The notes under the pieces are model-generated. The model made no database searches. It worked only from the letters and a program-made list of their open reading frames with translations, and was not told the origin of the DNA. From an uncultured Lachnospiraceae bacterium (lineage in GTDB: Bacteria > Bacillota > Clostridia > Lachnospirales > Lachnospiraceae), in the NCBI GenBank assembly GCA_934376945.1, contig CAKRPI010000027.1, positions 1-22,590 on the forward strand: a stretch of DNA of 22,590 nt. Direction: 5' to 3'. The translations under genes and the position numbers were made by a program. Shown here piece after piece: positions 1 through 7,828 of the stretch; the first letter of the stretch is position 1, and each line of letters starts with the position of its first letter.

Positions 1-169
1 AATCTACATGGTTGGTGAATGCCATAAAACGGCTGGTTGGCCGACAGGGATATCATTTGTAAAGTTGTAAAGTGGTGTATTTGAATAAAATGCACGCTTA
101 GGAAATAGAAATGAAAGAGAAATAAAATTTTCAGAGTACTGTTTCCACGTACTTTGAAAAGGGGCAGCT

Positions 170-1000
170 ATGAAGCAGAAATTTCTCATTTTTCCGGTGC
201 TTTTGTTTGCGTTTGCACTGCTTAGTGTGCGGCAGTCGGCAAGGCTTTATCAGGAGTCGGCGGCTGCCTGTCTTGGCAGGGTTGATTTTGGATGTGATGC
301 TTTTCGGCGCATGCAGCTTGGCGCTTATGCGATGGAGCGGATGTGGGAGGAGGTAGAAAAAACAGGGCTTTCACCGGGAGAAATTCTTACAATTCGTCTT
401 CCGTTTGAGCATTTTTCCTTTGGAACAGGAGGAATGTGGACAGATGAAAAGTACAAATCGTGGCGCATGCTTTTCTTTCAGAAAAACAGGGCCGGATATG
501 AGCGTGTATGTCAGGTATATGCGGCGGTTTGGAATGATATTTGCTGTTTTCCGGTCTCTTCCCCCGGTGTCTGTTTTGAAAACTCCTGGATGTTTGAACG
601 GACGTACGGTGGATTGCGCGGCCATGAGGGAACCGATCTGATGCCGCCGGAAAATATCGCAGGCTATTATCCGGTTGTGAGCATGACCGATGGAGTCGTG
701 GAAAAGATCGGCTGGCTTCCGAAGGGCGGATGGCGGATCGGGATTCGAAGTCCGTCAGGCGGATATTTTTATTATGCACATCTTGATTCCTACAGCCAAA
801 ACTATGGTATCGGTGATCGCGTCAGTGCCGGAGAGGTTCTTGGCATGATGGGTGATACCGGGTACGGAGAGGAAGGAACACGAGGAAAATTTGCGGTGCA
901 TCTGCACTTTGGAATTTATATCCGGACAGAAGAGAGCGAAGAACTCAGCGTGAATCCGTACTGGGTGCTGCGGTGGGCGGAGAGAAAAAAAGAAAGATAA
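170..1000 (+). CDS. M23 family metallopeptidase, membrane-anchored
   Basis: A 276-residue protein probably acting on peptidoglycan outside the membrane as a zinc endopeptidase. Residues 4-20 form one hydrophobic helix (signal anchor or signal peptide). The C-terminal half carries the LytM/M23 signature: GHEGTD (H152 and D156 as zinc ligands), YYAHLD (H204) and VHLHFG (H244, and H246 as third ligand). All key residues are present, so activity is expected. Residues about 25-140 match no domain I recognise and contain several cysteines (C34, C42, C114, C125, C126, C135). The start is supported by AAAAGGGG at 157-164, six bases ahead of the ATG. The upstream 169 bases hold no gene and no clear promoter. 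In clostridia, M23 proteins of this kind are often sporulation or cell-wall enzymes, but nothing here fixes the role or substrate. Confidence 0.88.
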   Translation: MKQKFLIFPVLLFAFALLSVRQSARLYQESAAACLGRVDFGCDAFRRMQLGAYAMERMWEEVEKTGLSPGEILTIRLPFEHFSFGTGGMWTDEKYKSWRMLFFQKNRAGYERVCQVYAAVWNDICCFPVSSPGVCFENSWMFERTYGGLRGHEGTDLMPPENIAGYYPVVSMTDGVVEKIGWLPKGGWRIGIRSPSGGYFYYAHLDSYSQNYGIGDRVSAGEVLGMMGDTGYGEEGTRGKFAVHLHFGIYIRTEESEELSVNPYWVLRWAERKKER

Positions 1001-1050
1001 GGAAGATGGTGTGTATTTCATCCGGCATTTTGTCCTGCTTTCGGAATTGA

Positions 1051-1079
1051 TTGCATCTTCTATTCAGGTGTGCTACAAT
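1051..1079 (+). promoter_or_regulatory. Sigma-A type promoter for the alarmone synthetase gene
   Basis: TTGCAT (1051-1056), a 17-base spacer and TACAAT (1074-1079), with an extended -10 TG at 1071-1072. Transcription would start near 1086, just ahead of the repeat element at 1089. The whole repeat would then lie in a leader of about 200 nt. Seen by eye; no mapping data. Confidence 0.6.
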
Positions 1080-1088
1080 GTAACGAAT

Positions 1089-1142
1089 AATATCATAAGG
1101 AGGGACCCACGTAAGTGGGAGGATGCCTTATGATCCGTCAGA
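1089..1142 (+). repeat. Palindromic repeat, copy 1 (54 bp)
   Basis: Identical over 54 bases to 1195-1248, with a period of 106. It contains a nested hairpin: ATCATAAGG (1092-1100) pairs with CCTTATGAT (1126-1134), and inside it CCCAC (1106-1110) pairs with GTGGG (1115-1119) around a GTAA loop. It reads AAGGAGGG at 1097-1104, which resembles a Shine-Dalgarno sequence, but the only short frame that follows (ATG at 1123, 14 codons) has no coding support. Confidence 0.85.
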
Positions 1143-1177
1143 CGCGAGCGAACGAAGTTCGCATTAATATGCGTCTG
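1139..1177 (+). repeat. Second palindrome of the repeat unit
   Basis: CAGACGC (1139-1145) pairs with GCGTCTG (1171-1177). Nested inside, GCGAAC (1148-1153) pairs with GTTCGC (1157-1162) around a three-base loop. In addition GGATGC (1121-1126) is complementary to GCATCC (1177-1182), so an alternative fold could compete with the first hairpin. This segment lies only between the two 54-bp copies and is not repeated in the window. Confidence 0.8.
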
Positions 1178-1194
1178 CATCCAATATCATAAGG

Positions 1195-1248
1195 AATATC
1201 ATAAGGAGGGACCCACGTAAGTGGGAGGATGCCTTATGATCCGTCAGA
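1195..1248 (+). repeat. Palindromic repeat, copy 2 (54 bp)
   Basis: Exact second copy of 1089-1142, with hairpin arms at 1198-1206 and 1232-1240. Its first 12 bases are also tandemly duplicated at 1183-1194, so the 12-mer AATATCATAAGG occurs three times (1089, 1183, 1195). The copy ends 38 bases before the start codon of the downstream gene and creates a spurious in-frame GTG at 1221. Confidence 0.85.
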
Positions 1249-1274
1249 TATCTGAGTACGGTACAAAAACAGAT

Positions 1275-1282
1275 GGGAGAGG
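1275..1282 (+). promoter_or_regulatory. Ribosome binding site deciding the start at 1287
   Basis: GGGAGAGG followed by TTTT and the ATG at 1287. The in-frame GTG at 1221 lies inside the repeat hairpin and would add 22 residues (starting MGGCLMIRQ) encoded by the repeat, which do not look like part of the family. The ATG is therefore preferred. Confidence 0.7.
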
Positions 1283-1286
1283 TTTT

Positions 1287-2120
1287 ATGGAAATACAATT
1301 ATGGCGTGAGATTCTGACACCGTATGATCTGGCGGTAAAGGAACTGATTGTAAAATTTGAGCATCTGATCTATGAGCATCGCAGCCGCGGAATGTACTCA
1401 CCGGTTGAGCAGGTGAGTGGGCGTGTAAAGACAGTAGCGAGTATTCTGGATAAGGCTCAGAAGAAAAATATTCCGGTGGATGAGATTGAGGAAAAGCTGA
1501 CCGATATTGCCGGCGTGCGTATCATCTGCCAGTTTGTGGAAGATATCCAGAAGGTTGCTGAGATTATCCGCAGGCGTACGGATATGAAAGTGATCACGGA
1601 ACGAGACTATATTAATCACATGAAGGACAGCGGTTATCGAAGTTATCATATGATCGTACTGTATGAAGTGCAGACGCTGGAGGGAAGCCGGGAGATTAAG
1701 GTGGAGATTCAGATCCGTACGCTGGCAATGAATTTCTGGTCGACGATCGAGCATTCACTTCAGTATAAATATAAGAAAAATATTCCAGATCATATTCGTG
1801 AAAAGCTGACAAATGCAGCGAATGCAATCATTTCTCTGGACAATGAAATGTCCGCGGTACGCAGCGAGATTATGGATGCGCAGAACTCTTCTCTTTTGCA
1901 CAGCCAGATCGTGGCGGATATTCTTAACAATATTCAGAATCTGTACCGAATCGCAAACAAACGGGAAGTGCATAAGATCCAGGATGAATTTTATCGGATC
2001 TATGAGCTGAATGATATTGAACAGCTGAGACGTTTCGGAAAGGAACTGGATATTATTGCAGAAGGCTACCGTGCCCAGTCCATACCGGCAGAGGATATGG
2101 AGCTGAATCTGAAGGGATAA
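1287..2120 (+). CDS. Small alarmone synthetase (RelA/SpoT synthetase domain, RelQ/RelP type)
   Basis: A 277-residue cytoplasmic enzyme expected to transfer pyrophosphate from ATP to GDP or GTP, making (p)ppGpp. It has the synthetase domain only, with no HD hydrolase and no TGS/ACT regulatory part, as in small alarmone synthetases. Visible motifs: SGRVKTVASILDK (44-56, ATP side), DIAGVRI (73-79, magnesium Asp73), GYRSYH (116-121) and VEIQIRT (139-145, catalytic Glu140). Residues 170-277 are helical and charged, as expected for the C-terminal helices that mediate tetramer formation in the RelQ class. The N-terminus MEIQLWREIL resembles clostridial relatives, which supports the start at 1287. 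The gene sits behind its own promoter and a 200-nt leader filled with structured repeats. Whether it is nearer RelP or RelQ cannot be settled by eye, so no symbol is given. Confidence 0.9.
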   Translation: MEIQLWREILTPYDLAVKELIVKFEHLIYEHRSRGMYSPVEQVSGRVKTVASILDKAQKKNIPVDEIEEKLTDIAGVRIICQFVEDIQKVAEIIRRRTDMKVITERDYINHMKDSGYRSYHMIVLYEVQTLEGSREIKVEIQIRTLAMNFWSTIEHSLQYKYKKNIPDHIREKLTNAANAIISLDNEMSAVRSEIMDAQNSSLLHSQIVADILNNIQNLYRIANKREVHKIQDEFYRIYELNDIEQLRRFGKELDIIAEGYRAQSIPAEDMELNLKG

Positions 2121-2170
2121 AGTGTGCCTGGGTTGAACTTCTGAACAGAAAAAACAGATATGAGGGAAAT

Positions 2171-3688
2171 ATGAGAGAACTTCCGGAGCTTTTTAAAGCA
2201 CGAATGAAAGAACAGTTGAAAGAAGAATACGAAGATTTTCTTGCATGTTATGAAAGGGAAGGGTACGCGGGACTGCGTGTCAACACAGAAAAAATTTCTG
2301 TGGAGCGGTTCCGGGAACTGTTCCCTTTTCCGCTTGAGCCGATACCATGGACAGACTGTGGATTTTATTATGAAAAAAACGGATCTGCGGAAGCAGACGG
2401 AACGGATCGGACTGCGGGTGTGACAAAGCATCCGTATTATTATGCAGGGCTTTATTATATCCAGGAGCCAAGCGCCATGCTTCCGGCGAGCGTACTTATG
2501 GTAGAGCCGGGGGATCGGGTGCTGGATCTGTGTGCTGCCCCGGGTGGAAAATCAACTCATCTGGCGGCGAAGCTGAAGGGAAAAGGAATTCTGGTAGCCA
2601 ATGATGCGAGTGCAAGCCGTGCGAAGGCACTTTTGAAGAATCTGACTGTATGGGGCTGCATGAACAGTGTGATCACCGGGGAGACGCCGGAGAAGCTGTT
2701 GGCATCGTTTGGCTGCTTTTTTGATAAGATACTGGTAGATGCGCCGTGTTCCGGAGAGGGAATGTTCCGAAAGGATGCCGGATTAATAAAAAGCTGGGAG
2801 GAGCGCGGACCGCAGCAATATGCTGCGATTCAGAAGCAGATTCTGGACTGTGCGGTGAAAATGCTTCGCCCTTCCGGTCTTCTGCTGTATTCTACGTGTA
2901 CCTTTTCTAAGGAAGAGGACGAGCAGGTAATTGCATGGATTCTTGAGCAGCATAAAGATCTGGAGCTCATTGATCCGGTGATTCCGGGCTCATGGAAAAA
3001 TGAGGCAGACGGAGCTGTTCCGGATGGATTTGCGCGCGGCTGTGCGCCGTGTGAGAAGGCTGTTCGGTTGTGGCCGCACCGCATTTGCGGCGAGGGACAT
3101 TTTCTGGCATTGCTGCGCAAAAAGGGAACTAAGGAAAATCCTGATCTTGGACAAAAGCAGACAGACCAGCAAAAGGAGAATGTGGAATCCGACAGAAAAA
3201 AACGAAAAAAAATGAAAGTAAATGGTACAAAAGCAGCTGCGCTGCAGCAGAAAAGCAAAGCCGCAGGTCTGTCGGAGGCAGAGAAATTTTTCAGTCTGCT
3301 TCCACCCTCTCTTTTTGAAAGCCGGACGCTTCGGCAGATCGGGGAGCAATATTTGCTTGTTCCGGAAGAGATTCACCTTCCGGGTGGCCTTCGGTATCTG
3401 CGCACAGGACTTTTGCTTGGAACGGAAAAAAAGGAACGTTTTGAACCGGCGCAGGCGCTTGCAATGGCACTTGGCGCAGCAGATTATCCGCAGGTTCTGA
3501 ATCTTTCGGCGAATGATATGCGGGTTCTTCGTTATCTGAAAGGAGAAACGATGGACCTTTTGCCGGAGGAATCGGAAAAAAAGAAAGGCTGGGTACTGAT
3601 ATGCGTGGACGGATTCGGAATTGGTTGGGGAAAATATGCAGGAGACGTCATAAAAAATAAATATTATCCGGGATGGCGTCTTCAGTAA
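2171..3688 (+). CDS. rRNA cytosine-C5 methyltransferase, RsmB/RsmF (NOL1/NOP2/Sun) family
   Basis: A 505-residue S-adenosylmethionine enzyme that makes 5-methylcytosine in RNA, most likely 16S rRNA. Residues 1-105 are the N-terminal RsmF-like domain. The Rossmann core starts with VLDLCAAPGGKS (117-128). DAPCSGEG (190-197) supplies the release cysteine Cys193, and STCTF (241-245) supplies the nucleophile Cys243. Residues about 318-352 form a Lys/Gln/Glu-rich linker, low in complexity, before a C-terminal RsmF-type RNA-binding region (about 360-505) ending in YYPGWRL. Length and architecture fit the Firmicute RsmF type rather than the shorter RsmB. TGAGGGAAAT precedes the ATG at 2171. It lies 50 bases after the alarmone synthetase and 9 bases before a pseudouridine synthase, so it probably heads a run of RNA-modification genes. 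The exact target base is not inferable. Confidence 0.9.
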   Translation: MRELPELFKARMKEQLKEEYEDFLACYEREGYAGLRVNTEKISVERFRELFPFPLEPIPWTDCGFYYEKNGSAEADGTDRTAGVTKHPYYYAGLYYIQEPSAMLPASVLMVEPGDRVLDLCAAPGGKSTHLAAKLKGKGILVANDASASRAKALLKNLTVWGCMNSVITGETPEKLLASFGCFFDKILVDAPCSGEGMFRKDAGLIKSWEERGPQQYAAIQKQILDCAVKMLRPSGLLLYSTCTFSKEEDEQVIAWILEQHKDLELIDPVIPGSWKNEADGAVPDGFARGCAPCEKAVRLWPHRICGEGHFLALLRKKGTKENPDLGQKQTDQQKENVESDRKKRKKMKVNGTKAAALQQKSKAAGLSEAEKFFSLLPPSLFESRTLRQIGEQYLLVPEEIHLPGGLRYLRTGLLLGTEKKERFEPAQALAMALGAADYPQVLNLSANDMRVLRYLKGETMDLLPEESEKKKGWVLICVDGFGIGWGKYAGDVIKNKYYPGWRLQ

Positions 3689-3697
3689 GGAGAGAAT

Positions 3698-4429
3698 ATG
3701 GCACAGATGCGGCTTGATAAATTTTTGACAGAGTGCAGTGGAAATACCCGCAGCGAAGTAAAAAAATGGCTGAAATCAGGAAATGTTACAGTAAATGGGA
3801 TGGCAGCATCAAGGCCGGAGATGAAAATCGATCCGGAGGGGGACGCTGTCTTATTGCAGGGAAAGCTGCTTTCATATCAGCCCTTTGTGGCACTGATGTT
3901 TCACAAGCCGGCAGGCTGTGTGACGGCGACTGAGGATCGATTTCAGAAAACAGTAATGGATTATATCGATCACCCTCGTAAAAAAGATCTTTTTCCGGTA
4001 GGACGACTGGATATTGATACGGAGGGGCTTTTATTTCTGATCAATGACGGCGCTCTTTCACACAGAATGCTCTCGCCGCGTCATCACGTGCCGAAAACGT
4101 ATGAGGCACAGATTGCCGGCAAAGTGACGGAAGAGGATGTTGCGGCTTTTAAAGAAGGACTTGATATTGGAGAGAAGAGAAAAACACTTCCTGCACAGCT
4201 TGAAATTCTGGAAGTAAATATAGAAACTGCTCCGGTCTCCAGAATTCGTCTGACGATCTGTGAAGGAAAATTTCATCAGGTTAAGCGAATGTTTGAAGCG
4301 AGAGGAAAAAAGGTGACGTATCTGAAGCGTGTCTGTATGGCCGGGGTTGCTCTGGACGAAGCACTTGAGCCGGGCAGCTGGCGGGAACTGACACAGGAAG
4401 AGACAGAAAGGCTGAAAGAATCATGTTAG
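3698..4429 (+). CDS. Pseudouridine synthase, RsuA/RluB/E/F family
   Basis: A 243-residue enzyme that isomerises a specific uridine in rRNA. The N-terminus (about 1-60) is an S4 RNA-binding domain (MRLDKFLTEC, KKWLKSGNVTVNG). The catalytic domain carries the family signature GRLDIDTEGLL (102-112) with the nucleophile Asp105. KTYEAQI (133-139) and the C-terminal EGKFHQVKRMF are also typical. Length agrees with RsuA-type enzymes. The start has AAGGAGAG close upstream. The gene follows rsmF by 9 bases, and its last 7 bases overlap the start of the HAD gene, so all three are probably co-translated. The small-subunit RsuA and large-subunit RluB/E/F targets cannot be separated by sight. Confidence 0.9.
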   Translation: MAQMRLDKFLTECSGNTRSEVKKWLKSGNVTVNGMAASRPEMKIDPEGDAVLLQGKLLSYQPFVALMFHKPAGCVTATEDRFQKTVMDYIDHPRKKDLFPVGRLDIDTEGLLFLINDGALSHRMLSPRHHVPKTYEAQIAGKVTEEDVAAFKEGLDIGEKRKTLPAQLEILEVNIETAPVSRIRLTICEGKFHQVKRMFEARGKKVTYLKRVCMAGVALDEALEPGSWRELTQEETERLKESC

Positions 4430-5112
4430 ATATGTTAGAGGGAAGACGGGCAGTAATTTTTGATCTGGACGGAACGCTGATGGACTCCATGTGGATGTGG
4501 CGGGACATTGATATTGAATATCTTGGGCGGTATGGTTATACACCGCCGGAGGGGCTGGAAAAAGTAATTGAGGGAATGGGATTTACGGAGACGGCACAGT
4601 ACTTCAAAGAGCGCTTTGCGATTCCTGATTCTATCGAAAAGATCAAAGAGGACTGGCTTTTGATGGCAGGCGATAAATATGCACATGAGGTGAAGCTTAA
4701 GCCCGGTGCTTCCGGATTTTTAAGGAAGATCAGGAGAAAAGGGCTTAGGATCGGGATTGCAAGCAGTAACAGCAGGGATCTGATTCTTGCCTGCCTGCGT
4801 GGAAATGGGGTTGAGGACTGCTTTGACTGTATTGTGACATCCTGCGATGTGGCAAAGGGCAAGCCTGCTCCTGACGTATATTTGAAAGCAGCTGCTATGC
4901 TGAAGGTAAGACCGGAAGAATGTCTGGTGTTTGAGGATGTTCCGATGGGGATTTTGGCAGGAAAGAATGCCGGAATGCGGGTCTGTGCGGTGGAGGATGC
5001 CTGGTCCGGAGCGCAGATGGAAGAGATTCGGCATCTTGCGGATGGATATATTGTTTCCTATGATGAAATCCGTATGGATGGAAGCGATCCGGACGATTTG
5101 CAAAAGGAATAA
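4423..5112 (+). CDS. HAD-superfamily hydrolase (beta-phosphoglucomutase/phosphatase-like)
   Basis: A 229-residue haloacid-dehalogenase-fold protein, expected to be a cytoplasmic phosphatase or phosphomutase on a small metabolite. Motif I is DLDGT (14-18), with nucleophile Asp14 and acid/base Asp16. Motif II is ASSNS (113-117). Motif III is KGKPAPD (145-151) with Lys147. Motif IV is EDVPMG (171-176). A helical cap lies at about 20-95, as in the PGM/subfamily IA group. The start overlaps the upstream synthase stop by 7 bases. A second in-frame ATG at 4432 (residue 4) is an equally possible start. Substrate is not predictable. Related genes include phosphatases that dephosphorylate pseudouridine 5-phosphate, which would suit the neighbours, but nothing in the sequence proves it. 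Confidence 0.87.
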   Translation: MLDMLEGRRAVIFDLDGTLMDSMWMWRDIDIEYLGRYGYTPPEGLEKVIEGMGFTETAQYFKERFAIPDSIEKIKEDWLLMAGDKYAHEVKLKPGASGFLRKIRRKGLRIGIASSNSRDLILACLRGNGVEDCFDCIVTSCDVAKGKPAPDVYLKAAAMLKVRPEECLVFEDVPMGILAGKNAGMRVCAVEDAWSGAQMEEIRHLADGYIVSYDEIRMDGSDPDDLQKE

Positions 5113-5126
5113 AGGAGAAAAGCAGC

Positions 5127-7163
5127 ATGAATCAACAATTTCTTCCTGTTTCAAAGGAGGATATGAACAAGCGTGGGATCAGTCAGCTTGATTTCGTATA
5201 TGTTACCGGAGATGCCTATGTAGATCACCCGTCATTCGGGACGGCGATCATCGGCCGCCTGCTGGAATCCCACGGCTATACGGTTGGAATTCTGGCACAG
5301 CCGGACTGGAAAAAGAGCGAAAGTATTACGGTACTTGGAAGACCGCGGCTGGGATTTCTTGTATCTGCCGGAAACATGGATTCTATGGTGAATCATTATT
5401 CTGTCTCAAAAAAACACCGTCAGACGGATTCCTACACGCCGGGTGGTGAAATGGGAAAACGACCGGATTATGCAGTAGTGGTGTATACGAATCTGATCCG
5501 TCAGGTTTATAAAGATGTCCCGGTGATTGTCGGAGGAATTGAGGCAAGTCTGAGGCGGCTGGCACATTATGACTACTGGTCGGATCGTGTGAAACGTTCA
5601 GTCCTGATGGATGGCGGTGCTGATCTGATTTCTTACGGAATGGGAGAACATTCCATCGTGGAGATTGCGGATGCACTTGCCGCCGGAATTGACATAAGAG
5701 ATATCACATTCGTGGACGGTACGTGCTACAAAACAAAGAATCTGGAAGCAGTTTATGATTATATTATGCTGCCTTCCTATGAAGAAATTCGTACAGATAA
5801 GGAAGCATATGCAAGAAGCTTTGCGGTGCAGTACAAAAATACCGATCCGTTTTCCGGGAAACGTCTTGTGGAATCGTACGAAACGGTTTATGTTGTGCAG
5901 AATCCTCCGGCAAAACCACTGACACAGCAGGAAATGGACGATATCTATGCACTTCCGTATTGCAGGACGTGGCATCCGATGTATGACAGCTTTGGCGGTA
6001 TTCCGGCGATAGCGGAAGTGAAATTCAGTCTGGTCAGCAACCGAGGCTGTTTCGGCGGCTGCAATTTCTGTGCGCTGACGATGCACCAGGGACGGATCGT
6101 GCAGACGCGCAGTCATGAATCGATTCTTGCAGAAGCAGCAGAGATGACGAACGATCCGGAATTTAAAGGATATATTCATGATGTGGGTGGACCAACGGCT
6201 GATTTTCGCCATCCTTCGTGTGACAAGCAGCTGACAAAAGGTGTTTGTCAGAATCGTCAGTGTCTGTTTCCGACGCCATGTCCGAATCTGAAGGCAGATC
6301 ATCGCGATTACGTGGAGCTGCTGCGCAGCCTGCGGAAGCTTCCGAAAGTAAAAAAGGTATTTATCCGGTCAGGAATCCGGTTTGACTATCTTATGGCAGA
6401 CAAATCAGATACTTTTTTCCGGGAACTGGTGCAGTATCATGTCAGTGGACAGCTCAAGGTAGCGCCGGAGCACGTTGCGGATCCGGTGCTTGCGATGATG
6501 GGAAAACCAAGGCATGAGGTGTATCAGAAATTTACCAGGCGCTACAAGAAGATGAATGAAGCGTGCGGAAAGAATCAGTTTCTGGTGCCGTATCTCATGT
6601 CATCGCATCCGGGCTGTACGATGAAAGAGGCGGTGGAGCTTGCCTGCTTTCTGCGCGATCTTCACTATATGCCGGAGCAGGTGCAGGATTTTTATCCGAC
6701 ACCGGCGACCGTATCGACGTGCATGTATTACACCGGCCTTGATCCGCGGACCATGCAGCCGGTTTATGTGGAGAAAAATCCGCATCGGAAAGCAATGCAG
6801 CGAGCGCTGATCCAGTATCGCAGACCGGAAAATTATGAGCTGGTTCAGGAGGCTTTGCGTCTGGCGGGAAGAACAGATCTGATCGGATTTGGAGAGGAAT
6901 GTCTGATCCGCCCGCGGCAGCTCAGAGGAAAAAATGAAGGATCCATAAGAAATGGAGGATTCAGGAAAAATGAAGGCTCCATAAGAAACGGAGGTTCTGG
7001 GAAAGCAGGAGACCGTGGTTCAGCCGGGGCTTTAAAAAAGCGGGGGAATACCGAAGGAAGACAAAGCAGGAATGGATTCGGAAGCCAGGCTGCCGGGCGG
7101 GGGCAGAACACGGCGAATCATTCATCGAAAAAGACGATCCGAAATGTTCATAAAAAGAAGTAA
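5127..7163 (+). CDS. YgiQ family radical SAM protein
   Basis: A 678-residue protein of the UPF0313/YgiQ family. The radical SAM cluster site is CFGGCNFC (Cys308, Cys312, Cys315), later in the chain than in most radical SAM enzymes, as is usual for YgiQ because a long N-terminal domain (about 15-290, possibly cobalamin-binding-like) precedes it. A second Cys-rich stretch follows at about 375-400 (CDKQLTKGVCQNRQC). The family function is unknown to me. The last 80 or so residues (from about 600) are a low-complexity Gly/Asn/Arg/Lys tail rich in basic residues, including two copies of KNEGSIRNGG. AAAGGAG (5111-5117) precedes the start. Spacing to the HAD gene is 14 bases, so it is probably in the same transcript. 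The tail could bind nucleic acid, which would fit the RNA-modification neighbours; that is inference. Confidence 0.9.
   Translation: MNQQFLPVSKEDMNKRGISQLDFVYVTGDAYVDHPSFGTAIIGRLLESHGYTVGILAQPDWKKSESITVLGRPRLGFLVSAGNMDSMVNHYSVSKKHRQTDSYTPGGEMGKRPDYAVVVYTNLIRQVYKDVPVIVGGIEASLRRLAHYDYWSDRVKRSVLMDGGADLISYGMGEHSIVEIADALAAGIDIRDITFVDGTCYKTKNLEAVYDYIMLPSYEEIRTDKEAYARSFAVQYKNTDPFSGKRLVESYETVYVVQNPPAKPLTQQEMDDIYALPYCRTWHPMYDSFGGIPAIAEVKFSLVSNRGCFGGCNFCALTMHQGRIVQTRSHESILAEAAEMTNDPEFKGYIHDVGGPTADFRHPSCDKQLTKGVCQNRQCLFPTPCPNLKADHRDYVELLRSLRKLPKVKKVFIRSGIRFDYLMADKSDTFFRELVQYHVSGQLKVAPEHVADPVLAMMGKPRHEVYQKFTRRYKKMNEACGKNQFLVPYLMSSHPGCTMKEAVELACFLRDLHYMPEQVQDFYPTPATVSTCMYYTGLDPRTMQPVYVEKNPHRKAMQRALIQYRRPENYELVQEALRLAGRTDLIGFGEECLIRPRQLRGKNEGSIRNGGFRKNEGSIRNGGSGKAGDRGSAGALKKRGNTEGRQSRNGFGSQAAGRGQNTANHSSKKTIRNVHKKK
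6930..6995 (+). repeat. 36-bp imperfect tandem duplication in the ygiQ-family tail
   Basis: Two in-frame copies encode KNEGSIRNGG (6930-6959 and 6966-6995), with a period of 36 bases and a few silent or spacer differences. It lies in the disordered C-terminal tail, beyond the catalytic region. Confidence 0.8.
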
Positions 7164-7211
7164 AACAGAGCTGTATTGAGAAAAGATATATAGAAAAAAG
7201 GACGGATATCA

Positions 7212-7820
7212 ATGAAAAAAATAAAAAAAGGAAACTGCGGTTATATCCGATATGAACGGAAAAGGCGGCTGCTGATCACACTTGCTGCATTTGCAATTCC
7301 GCTTGTGATTTATGTCACCGGTTATATTCAGACGAAGACGAGACTGAATCTGTTTACTTTTGTAGCGATTCTTGGCTGCATTCCGGCTGCGCAGGCGATG
7401 GTTGGCTTTATTATGATTGCAATGCAGAAACCGTTTTCTCAAAAGGAATATGAGGCAGTATCTGCAGCAGCCGGAAATCTGACTGCGGCGTATGAAATGA
7501 TCTTTACTGCCTACGAGCATACAACGAATGTCGGAGCACTCGTCGTCTGCGGGGATCATGTCGTGTGCTATACGGCAGATGATAAGATCGAGCCGGCGAA
7601 GCTGGAAAAGCACATCGAAAAGCTGTTGACGGCGAACGGATTTGGTGAGGTGCAGGTTAAGGTGATGAAGGATATGAAAAATTACCTGAACCGGATAAAG
7701 GATATTTGTGCAAAGCAGGAGCATCTGCGAGAAGGACTCACTTATACACCGGATCCGCGTTATCCGGAGCTGACCCGCGATGAGATGGTGCTCCATATAC
7801 TGCTTGCAATCTGTCTGTAG
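7212..7820 (+). CDS. Unrecognised two-helix membrane protein
   Basis: A 202-residue protein that I do not recognise. A basic N-terminus (MKKIKKGNCGYIRYERKRR) precedes two hydrophobic segments at about 20-38 and 47-72, joined by a short loop (TKTRLNLF). The remaining 130 residues look soluble, alpha/beta and acidic-basic mixed, and by the positive-inside rule should be cytoplasmic. There are no catalytic signatures; motif-like pieces are NVGALVVCGDHVVCYTADDK and the C-terminal YTPDPRYPELTRDEMV. The start has AAGGAC nine to fourteen bases upstream. It follows the YgiQ gene by 48 bases and is 8 bases before the TrmH-type methyltransferase, so it is very likely co-expressed with the RNA-modification genes. 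Codon use and frame integrity look like its neighbours, so it is a real gene. Confidence 0.75.
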   Translation: MKKIKKGNCGYIRYERKRRLLITLAAFAIPLVIYVTGYIQTKTRLNLFTFVAILGCIPAAQAMVGFIMIAMQKPFSQKEYEAVSAAAGNLTAAYEMIFTAYEHTTNVGALVVCGDHVVCYTADDKIEPAKLEKHIEKLLTANGFGEVQVKVMKDMKNYLNRIKDICAKQEHLREGLTYTPDPRYPELTRDEMVLHILLAICL

Positions 7821-7828
7821 GAGGCATT

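Noticed and set aside
4..189. Minus-strand frame of 61 codons at the left edge
   Set aside because: It overlaps the start and ribosome binding site of the M23 gene and lacks its own ribosome site and recognisable protein character.
1123..1167. 14-codon frame (MPYDPSDASERSSH) inside the repeat
   Set aside because: The Shine-Dalgarno-like AAGGAGGG is too far away and paired in a hairpin; in copy 2 the frame ends after eight codons, so coding is not conserved.
1089..1248. CRISPR-like repeat array
   Set aside because: Only two copies, one spacer-like segment that is itself palindromic, and no cas genes.
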